Of a DNA stretch of 12,184 bases, positions 6,152 to 12,184 are shown in pieces. The position numbers and the translations under genes were made by a program. The notes under the pieces are model-generated. The model was given only the letters and a program-made list of their open reading frames with translations, had not been told where the DNA came from and made no database searches. Source of the stretch: Rhodobacter sp. (GTDB lineage Bacteria > Pseudomonadota > Alphaproteobacteria > Rhodobacterales > Rhodobacteraceae); contig PNND01000312.1 of assembly GCA_013824045.1 (NCBI GenBank), forward strand, positions 1 to 12,184. Direction: 5' to 3'. Numbering within the stretch: the stretch's first letter is position 1; each line of letters starts with the position of its first letter.

Positions 6152-6613
6152 TTACACGGGCAGGATCGTCGTCGCCTTGATCTCTTCCATGCTCAGCAGC
6201 GCTGTCACATTGTAGATCCGCACCTCGGAAATCAGCGCCTGATAGAAGGTGTCATAGGCCCGCGCGTTCTTGACCCGCACCTTCAGGATATAGTCGATAT
6301 CCCCCGCTAGACGATGCGCCTCCAGCACCTCGGGCCGTTCGCGCAAGGCTTTCAGGAACTTGCGCTGCCAATCCGCCTCATGCTCGCTGGTGCGTATCAG
6401 CACGAAGAAACAGGCCTCCAGACCCAACGCCTCAGGGTCCAGAATAGCGGTCTGCCGGGTGATGACGCCCGCCTCCTTCATGCGGCGGATACGGTTCCAG
6501 ACGGGGGTCTTGGAAGACCCCACCTTGCGCGCGATTTCATCCAGAGACTGCTCGGCATCGGCCTGCAGTTCCGCAAGGATTTTCCTGTCCATCTCATCCA
6601 GCCGGACCGCCAT
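6152..6613 (-). CDS. Lrp/AsnC-family transcriptional regulator
   Basis: This 153-residue regulator has an N-terminal winged helix-turn-helix (about residues 5-62; LDEMDRKILAELQADA, then SLDEIARKVGSSKTPVWNRIRRMKEAGVI) and a C-terminal ligand-binding RAM domain (AHRLAGDIDYILKVRVKNARAYDTF). Members usually form dimers to octamers and sense amino acids. The start at 6613 is chosen because the protein then begins MAVRLDEMDRK, normal for the family, with GGGGGAA (6627-6621 on this strand) seven bases ahead; the open frame extends to 6670 but crosses the likely promoter. It is divergent from the sulfate-assimilation operon and separated by 137 bases, so regulation of that operon, perhaps in response to cysteine or another amino acid, is the natural inference. 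It converges on the P450 gene with a 14-base gap. Confidence 0.93.
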   Translation of the reverse strand: MAVRLDEMDRKILAELQADAEQSLDEIARKVGSSKTPVWNRIRRMKEAGVITRQTAILDPEALGLEACFFVLIRTSEHEADWQRKFLKALRERPEVLEAHRLAGDIDYILKVRVKNARAYDTFYQALISEVRIYNVTALLSMEEIKATTILPV

Positions 6614-6634
6614 TCGCCAATTCCCCCGTTTCGC

Positions 6635-6686
6635 GGAAACACGTTCCACACCGCGCCAGTATCGGAACAATCGTTCTTATCTGCAA
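6635..6686 (-). promoter_or_regulatory. lrp-type gene promoter with two palindromic operator candidates
   Basis: Reading the minus strand, TTGCAG (6686-6681) and GATACT (6663-6658) are exactly 17 bases apart. The spacer holds the imperfect palindrome AGAACGATTGTTCC (6677-6664). A second one, GGAAACGTGTTTCC-like in pattern (GGAA-N5-TTCC, 6635-6647), lies just past the expected transcription start. Their centres are about 30 bases apart, close to three helical turns, as expected for cooperative Lrp binding. Both share GGAA...TTC(C/T). This suggests autorepression and possibly control of the divergent operon. Box matches are partial, so this remains a proposal. Confidence 0.45.
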
Positions 6687-6717
6687 GGGTGGCTGGCCCA
6701 AAACTGGGAAAATATCC

Positions 6718-6723
6718 TATATT
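6718..6723 (+). promoter_or_regulatory. candidate -10 box of the sulfate-assimilation operon
   Basis: TATATT matches the -10 consensus at five of six positions, 27 bases before the first gene's ATG, in a locally A/T-rich stretch (6698-6728). No -35 box is recognisable 16-18 bases upstream, which would fit a promoter that needs an activator such as a CysB- or Lrp-type protein. No riboswitch-like structure was seen in the short leader. Confidence 0.35.
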
Positions 6724-6750
6724 CCTACCAGCCAATCCGGGATCGCCAGC

Positions 6751-7524
6751 ATGACCGACCTGCCCCATTTCGCCCCTGCCCCTGTCTCCGTCACCTTTGT
6801 GGGTGCCGGCCCCGGTGCGGCCGCGCATCTGACGCTGGGCGCCTTCCGCGCGCTGCAGCAGGCGGATGTGGTGATCCATGACCGTTTGGTCGGGGATGAG
6901 GTGATGGCTCTGATCCCACCCCATGTCACCCGCATCGATGTGGGCAAGGAAGGGTTCGGCCCCGCCACCACCCAGACCACGATCAACGCCACCCTCGTGG
7001 CCCAAGCCATGACGGGCGCGCGCATCGTCCGCCTCAAGGGCGGTGATTGTGGCATCTTCGGCCGTCTTGACGAGGAAATGGACGCGCTGGAAGCGGCGGG
7101 CCTGTCCTTCGCCATCCTGCCCGGCCTGACCTCTGCCGCCGTCGCGGCCGCCAATATCGGCCAAAGCCTGACGAAACGCGGCCGCAACGGCGCGCTGCGG
7201 ATTGTCACCGGGCATGACATGGAAGGTTTCGCCGAACAGGACTGGCGCGGCATGGCCCGCCCCGGCGAGGTTGCGGCGATCTACATGGGCAAGAAATCCA
7301 GCCGCTTCATTCAGGGCCGCCTGATGATGCATGGCGCGGCCCCGGAAACTCCGGTGGCCATCGTGGAAAACGTCTCGCGCGCCAATCAGCGCGTGATCGC
7401 GGCCACCCTTGCCACGCTGCCCGAAGCCGTGGCGCAGGTGGGCGGCCCCGCCGTTCTGCTCTACGGCCTCGAACCCCGCCGCGCCCGCGCGGCCCTGACC
7501 GAACTGAAGGAAGCCACCGCATGA
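6751..7524 (+). CDS. cobA: uroporphyrinogen-III C-methyltransferase (siroheme pathway)
   Basis: This 257-residue SAM-dependent methylase converts uroporphyrinogen III to precorrin-2, the first step towards siroheme for sulfite reductase and towards cobalamin. Family motifs are VGAGPGAAAHLTLGA (17-31), the VVIHDRLV segment (40-47), RLKGGD (94-99), LPGLTSA (123-129) and TGHD (153-156), followed by the YMG stretch of the C-terminal half. It corresponds to the C-terminal half of CysG only: the N-terminal precorrin-2 dehydrogenase/ferrochelatase module is absent, so that activity must be encoded elsewhere. The usual Pro after GGD is Cys100 here. It begins the sulfate-assimilation operon and overlaps DUF2849 by four bases (ATGA). 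The symbol could equally be cysG or sumT; the context favours siroheme supply. Confidence 0.9.
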   Translation: MTDLPHFAPAPVSVTFVGAGPGAAAHLTLGAFRALQQADVVIHDRLVGDEVMALIPPHVTRIDVGKEGFGPATTQTTINATLVAQAMTGARIVRLKGGDCGIFGRLDEEMDALEAAGLSFAILPGLTSAAVAAANIGQSLTKRGRNGALRIVTGHDMEGFAEQDWRGMARPGEVAAIYMGKKSSRFIQGRLMMHGAAPETPVAIVENVSRANQRVIAATLATLPEAVAQVGGPAVLLYGLEPRRARAALTELKEATA

Positions 7525-7826
7525 GCCGCCGCTTCACCCCCAAGGTTGTCACCGCCAATCGCCTGCGCGAGGGCGATGTCGTCTACCTCACCGCCGATGA
7601 TCGCTGGTCCCCCTTCCACCACGAGGCGGAGTTGATCGAGGATGAGGCACACGCCCAGATGCGCCTACTGCACGCCGCCGCGCAGAAGCTGATCGTCGTG
7701 GGTGCCTATCTGGCCGATGCCAAACCCGGCGCGAACGGCCCCGAACCCACCCATTTCCGCGAAGAATTCCGCACCCGTGGCCCATCGAACTACAACCACG
7801 GCAAACAAGCCGACTACGCGAACTGA
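7521..7826 (+). CDS. DUF2849 protein associated with sulfite reductase
   Basis: This 101-residue protein matches the small alphaproteobacterial DUF2849 family found just before cysI. It has no membrane segment, signal peptide or cysteine, so it cannot carry an Fe-S cluster or thiol chemistry. Features seen are FTPKVVTANRLREGDVVYLTADDRW at the N-terminus (a beta-rich start), FHHEAELIEDEAHAQ in the middle and a conserved-looking tail REEFRTRGPSNYNHGKQADYAN. The start overlaps the methyltransferase stop as ATGA, and cysI begins 9 bases after its stop, so it is translated in step with sulfite reductase. A role as an assembly or docking partner of CysI or in siroheme delivery is plausible but is inference only. 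Confidence 0.85.
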   Translation: MSRRFTPKVVTANRLREGDVVYLTADDRWSPFHHEAELIEDEAHAQMRLLHAAAQKLIVVGAYLADAKPGANGPEPTHFREEFRTRGPSNYNHGKQADYAN

Positions 7827-7835
7827 GGCAGCCAG

Positions 7836-9495
<1,660 letters not shown>

Positions 9496-9506
<11 letters not shown>

Positions 9507-10263
9507 CGCCACCTTGAGTGTGGGCCTGCATCAGGGGAGCGTCGCGGATCGCGTCGCCACCCTGAACGCGCGCTACAAGCACCACGGTGCCACCGCGGTG
9601 CTGGAACATGCGCTGAAGGATGCTGATCTTGGCCGCGTGGCGCTGGTATCGTCCTTCGGGGCGGAATCGGTGGTGCTCTTGCACCTCGTCTCGGTCATCG
9701 CCCCGGAAACGCCCGTGCTGTTCATCGACACGCGCATGCTGTTTCAGGAAACGCTGGATTATCAGCGCGAGCTGGCAGAAAAGCTGGCGCTCTGCGATAT
9801 CCGCACGATCCGCGCCAACCCTGCTCGCGTGAACTTCGAAGACCCGGACGGCACCCTGCACCAGTTCAACACCGATGCCTGCTGCGGCGTGCGCAAGGTT
9901 GAACCGCTGGAGCGTGCCCTGTCGCAATTCGACGGCTGGATCACCGGGCGCAAACGCTATCAGGGCAGCACACGCGAACAGGTGGATTTCTTCGAGGCCG
10001 AGGGCGACACCCGCATCAAGGTCAACCCGCTGGCCCATTGGGGCCGCGAGGATCTTGAGGAATACATGATCGAAAACCGCCTGCCCCGGCACCCGCTGGT
10101 GGCCAAGGGCTACCCTTCCATCGGCTGCGCCCCCTGCACCAGCCCGGTCAAACCCGGCGAAGACCCCCGCTCGGGCCGCTGGCGCGGCAGCCAGAAAACC
10201 GAATGCGGCATCCATTTCATCGACGGCAAGCCCGTCCGTGCCCCAAAGGAGAACGCGGCATGA
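9496..10263 (+). CDS. cysH: adenylylsulfate (APS) reductase, [4Fe-4S] type
   Basis: This 255-residue cytoplasmic enzyme reduces activated sulfate to sulfite with thioredoxin. The nucleotide-binding loop is SSFGAES (52-58), followed by LFIDTRMLFQETLDY (75-89). The Cys pair Cys129-Cys130 (DACCGVRK) and Cys211/Cys214 (GCAPC) are the four ligands of a [4Fe-4S] cluster; this CC...CxxC pattern marks APS-using enzymes, whereas E. coli-type PAPS reductases lack it. The catalytic Cys237 is in KTECGIH near the C-terminus. The ATG at 9496 is chosen because GGGGAAGG (9480-9487) lies eight bases ahead; the frame stays open far upstream inside cysI but has no CysH character there. It overlaps cysI by 11 bases and DUF934 by four (ATGA). 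Use of APS is inferred from the cysteines. Confidence 0.95.
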
Positions 10264-10667
10264 CCGTGATCGTCACCGATACCGGCTTCGCGCCCGAGGA
10301 TTGGAACGCACCTTTCGTAACGCTGGCCGATCTCGCCGCCCATCAGGGCGCGGTTGATCTGACCAACACGGACGACCCAGAGGCGCTGCGCCCCCATCTG
10401 GACGGCCTCGGCCTGATCCGCGTGGCCTACCCCGCCTTCAACGACGGTCGCGCCTTCACCATTGCCCGCCGCCTGCGGATGATGGGCTACACGGGTCGCT
10501 TGCGCGCCCTTGGCCCCGTCATCGCGGATCAATACACCATGATCCGCCGCGTTGGCTTTGACGAGGTGGAAATCCCCGATGATCTCGCCGCACGTCAACC
10601 GGCGGATCAATGGGCCTTCCGTGCCGATTGGCGCGCGCATGACTATCAGGCCCGCCTGCGCGCCTGA
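10260..10667 (+). CDS. DUF934 protein of the sulfite reduction operon
   Basis: This 135-residue protein matches DUF934, a small proteobacterial family often annotated as an oxidoreductase probably involved in sulfite reduction because it travels with cysI and cysH. The family core is visible: IRVAYPAFNDGRAFTIARRLR (53-73), GYTGRLRALGPVIADQYTMIRRVGFDEVEI (76-105). There is no cysteine, no nucleotide-binding loop and no membrane segment, so the oxidoreductase label has no support in the sequence itself. Its ATG overlaps the cysH stop (ATGA), implying matched amounts with CysH. It may assist or anchor the CysI/CysH machinery, but the molecular role is unknown. A 73-base gap without a recognisable promoter follows before fpr. 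Confidence 0.87.
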   Translation: MTVIVTDTGFAPEDWNAPFVTLADLAAHQGAVDLTNTDDPEALRPHLDGLGLIRVAYPAFNDGRAFTIARRLRMMGYTGRLRALGPVIADQYTMIRRVGFDEVEIPDDLAARQPADQWAFRADWRAHDYQARLRA

Positions 10668-10740
10668 TCCCCACCAAACCCTCCGCGACAGCCTGCGCTC
10701 TTCCCCCGCAGCGCACCTTCCTCTATTGCCGGATCAGACC

Positions 10741-11574
10741 ATGACCGAACAGAGTGCCACAATGGACGCCCCCAACACCGCCCCGGCCAAGCCGCACCTC
10801 CCCGATGCCCAGACAGTGACCCAAGTCACCCACTGGACAGACCGGCTGTTCTCGTTCCGCGTGACGCGCCCGCGCTCCTTGCGCTTTCGCTCGGGCGAGT
10901 TTGTGATGATCGGCCTGATGGGCGACAACGGCAAACCGCTCCTGCGCGCCTATTCCATCGCCTCTCCCGCCTGGGATGAGGAGTTGGAATTCTATTCGAT
11001 CAAGGTGCCCGATGGCCCGCTGACCTCCAAACTTCAGCACATCCAGCCGGGGGATGAGATCATCCTGCGCCCCAAACCCGTGGGCACGCTGGTGCATGAC
11101 GCGCTTCTGCCCGGCAAACGCCTGTGGTTTCTGGCCACCGGCACCGGCCTTGCCCCCTTCGCCTCCCTGATGCGCGAGCCGGAAACCTATGAGAAATACG
11201 ATCAGGTCATCATGATGCACACCTGCCGCGAGGTGGCCGAACTCGAATACGGCCGCCAGTTGGTGGACAGCCTCAAGGATGATCCGCTCATCGGCGAGTT
11301 GGTGGGTGACAAGCTGCATTACTATCCCACCACCACGCGCGAACCCTTCCACCACATGGGCCGCGTGACCGACAACCTCAGTTCCGGCAAGGTGTTCGCC
11401 GACCTTGGCCTTCCGCCCATGAACCGGGATGAGGATCGCGCCATGGTCTGCGGCAGCCTTGCCTTCAACATTGACGTGAAGAAGATCCTCGAAGATTTCG
11501 GCCTGACCGAAGGCGCAAATTCCGATCCCCAGCAATTCGTGGTCGAAAAGGCCTTCGTGGGCGACGGCATCTGA
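10741..11574 (+). CDS. fpr: ferredoxin-NADP+ reductase (bacterial Fpr)
   Basis: This 277-residue FAD enzyme exchanges electrons between NADPH and ferredoxin or flavodoxin in the cytoplasm. FAD-binding RAYSIAS (69-75) follows the barrel segment FRSGEFVMIGL; the NADP domain has ATGTGLAPFASLMREPE (132-148) and VCGSLAFNIDVKKIL (236-250). The tail VEKAFVGDGI is the C-terminal form of subclass I bacterial Fpr. The sequence is very close to Rhodobacter capsulatus Fpr as I recall it, including the MTE start, which supports ATG 10741 over the in-frame ATG at 10762; no strong ribosome site decides. It is the last gene of the sulfate-assimilation run, on the same strand, and is the likely electron source for the CysJ-less sulfite reductase and possibly for the P450. 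It ends 20 bases before a strong terminator. Confidence 0.96.
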   Translation: MTEQSATMDAPNTAPAKPHLPDAQTVTQVTHWTDRLFSFRVTRPRSLRFRSGEFVMIGLMGDNGKPLLRAYSIASPAWDEELEFYSIKVPDGPLTSKLQHIQPGDEIILRPKPVGTLVHDALLPGKRLWFLATGTGLAPFASLMREPETYEKYDQVIMMHTCREVAELEYGRQLVDSLKDDPLIGELVGDKLHYYPTTTREPFHHMGRVTDNLSSGKVFADLGLPPMNRDEDRAMVCGSLAFNIDVKKILEDFGLTEGANSDPQQFVVEKAFVGDGI

Positions 11575-11594
11575 TCCTTCTGGAAGGCAAAAGA

Positions 11595-11628
11595 AAAAGG
11601 CCGCGCCGGATGTCCCGCGCGGCCTTTT
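11595..11628. terminator. bidirectional Rho-independent terminator
   Basis: AAAAGGCCGCGC (11595-11606) and GCGCGGCCTTTT (11617-11628) form a perfect 12-bp stem with a 10-base loop. The A run before and the T run after the GC core make it work in both directions: for fpr on the plus strand and for the Ala-rich gene ending at 11713 on the minus strand, whose stop lies about 85 bases away. Confidence 0.85.
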
Positions 11629-11712
11629 CAATGTCACCTCGGCTCAAATTCTCAAGACACGCCGAAGCCCGGGCAAGGGCAGCCCTGCCGCCCCTACCCG
11701 ATCAGCCCCGGA

Positions 11713-12184
11713 TCAAAGACCCAGCGCCGCCTTCACCTGGTCGATCGCCGGCTGCACCAGCGCCGGGCTTGCCGCCGCCGCTTCCACTGCAGATTTCAGC
11801 GTGGTCTTGGTGGTCGCATCCAGTTGCGATGCGTCGATCAGCGCCGAAATGCGCGCCGGATCGAAATTCGCCGGGTCCAGCGCTGCAGCGGCTTCCGCCT
11901 GCACGTCGGCCGCGCCTTCGGTCACGGCGTCGGCAACCGCGCCGGCACCTTCGGTCACGGCTTCGGCCGCACCCGTCGCAGCTTCGCCAACAGCCTCGGC
12001 CGCGCCTTCGGCGGCTTCGGTCACAGCCTCTGCGGCCGCAGCAGCAGCGGCTTCTGCTTCAGCGGCAGCGGCGGCGGCAGCTTCAGCCTCGGCCGCAGCA
12101 GCGGCTTCTGCCTCGGCGGCGGCAGCGGCGGCAGCTTCCTCGGCGGCCTGTGCAGCGGCAGCGGCTTCTGCAGCCGCGCGCTGT
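11713..12184 (-). CDS. Ala/Glu-rich helical repeat protein, 5' end outside window
   Basis: The frame is open from the right window edge to a TGA at 11715-11713, giving at least 156 residues, so the true start is not visible; a GTG at 12024 is possible but the same Ala/Glu composition continues upstream of it. The visible N-terminal part (12025-12183) is nearly all Ala with Glu and a few Gln, grouped as E-A-E between runs of five to seven Ala. Then come four 11-residue units (TEAAEGAAEAV, GEAATGAAEAV, TEGAGAVADAV, TEGAADVQAEA; 12021-11890) and a less biased 58-residue end, DPANFDPARISALIDASQLD onward, that looks helical. There are no Cys, Trp or aromatic residues apart from one Phe. I do not recognise a family; a long helical stalk or an LEA-like disordered protein would fit. 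Function unknown. Confidence 0.75.
   Translation of the reverse strand, partial: QRAAAEAAAAAQAAEEAAAAAAAEAEAAAAAEAEAAAAAAAEAEAAAAAAAEAVTEAAEGAAEAVGEAATGAAEAVTEGAGAVADAVTEGAADVQAEAAAALDPANFDPARISALIDASQLDATTKTTLKSAVEAAAASPALVQPAIDQVKAALGL
11890..12021 (-). repeat. four tandem 33-bp (11-residue) coding repeats
   Basis: Four units of exactly 33 bases lie within the Ala-rich gene. On the plus strand their shared core CTTCGGTCAC occurs at 11916, 11949 and 12015, with the diverged copy CTTCGCCAAC at 11982, all in perfect 33-base register. The units encode T/G-E-x-A-x-G/A-x-A-x-A-V. Confidence 0.8.
12044..12171 (-). repeat. three copies of a 14-base repeat in the Ala/Glu-coding region
   Basis: GCAGCGGCTTCTGC is present, identical, at 12044-12057, 12098-12111 and 12158-12171 (plus-strand sequence), spaced 54 and 60 bases. 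Spacings are multiples of three, so they encode the same A-E-A-containing segment in the minus-strand gene. The whole stretch is low-complexity GCN codons prone to slippage. Confidence 0.6.

Noticed and set aside
11671..11690. Second terminator for the minus-strand Ala-rich gene at GGCAG-CC-CTGCC
   Set aside because: The loop is two bases, too small to fold, and no T run follows. The 12-bp bidirectional hairpin at 11595-11628 is a better candidate.

Overview
The window reads as chromosomal DNA of a high-GC alphaproteobacterium, most likely a Rhodobacteraceae (Rhodobacter/Gemmobacter-like) organism. The best evidence is the ferredoxin-NADP+ reductase at 10741-11574, which closely resembles the Rhodobacter capsulatus Fpr sequence as I remember it. 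The order siroheme methyltransferase, DUF2849, cysI, cysH, DUF934, fpr is also one I associate with this family. Family names come from memory and motif reading; no database was searched. I see no tRNA, rRNA, CRISPR array, insertion sequence or prophage gene. Coding density is high: the longest gap without a gene is 214 bases (2977-3190).

Left part (1-2976). ssb (112-648) stands alone between a candidate promoter and a clear Rho-independent terminator. It is followed by a SufT-like MIP18/DUF59 Fe-S maturation gene (800-1159), a SatD-like gene (1234-1884) that overlaps a DUF3307 membrane protein gene (1877-2593), and an A-type Fe-S carrier (2617-2976). The SatD/DUF3307 pair therefore sits between two Fe-S biogenesis genes. 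It is the least understood part of the window: the SatD-like protein carries motifs resembling class III nucleotide cyclases, and its partner carries His/Asp motifs inside predicted membrane helices.

Middle part (2977-6613). A 214-base spacer holding a 12-base phased repeat precedes tpiA (3191-3934). Then come an EamA/DMT permease (4015-4935) and a soluble bacterial cytochrome P450 (4956-6137) 20 bases further on. The P450 gene converges on an Lrp/AsnC regulator gene on the minus strand (6152-6613).

Right part (6614-11640). Divergent from the Lrp gene is a tightly packed assimilatory sulfate-reduction operon: uroporphyrinogen-III C-methyltransferase (siroheme precursor), a DUF2849 protein, siroheme/[4Fe-4S] sulfite reductase CysI, a [4Fe-4S]-type APS reductase CysH, a DUF934 protein, and after 73 bases fpr. 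CysH would make sulfite from APS, CysI would reduce sulfite to sulfide, the methyltransferase supplies a siroheme precursor, and Fpr is the obvious source of electrons (through a ferredoxin encoded elsewhere), since no CysJ flavoprotein gene is present. Four of the five junctions from the methyltransferase to DUF934 overlap or nearly touch, implying translational coupling. The run ends in a strong bidirectional terminator.

Right edge (11713-12184, minus strand). This is the 3' part of a gene for an Ala/Glu-rich low-complexity protein with four 11-residue repeats. It runs out of the window.
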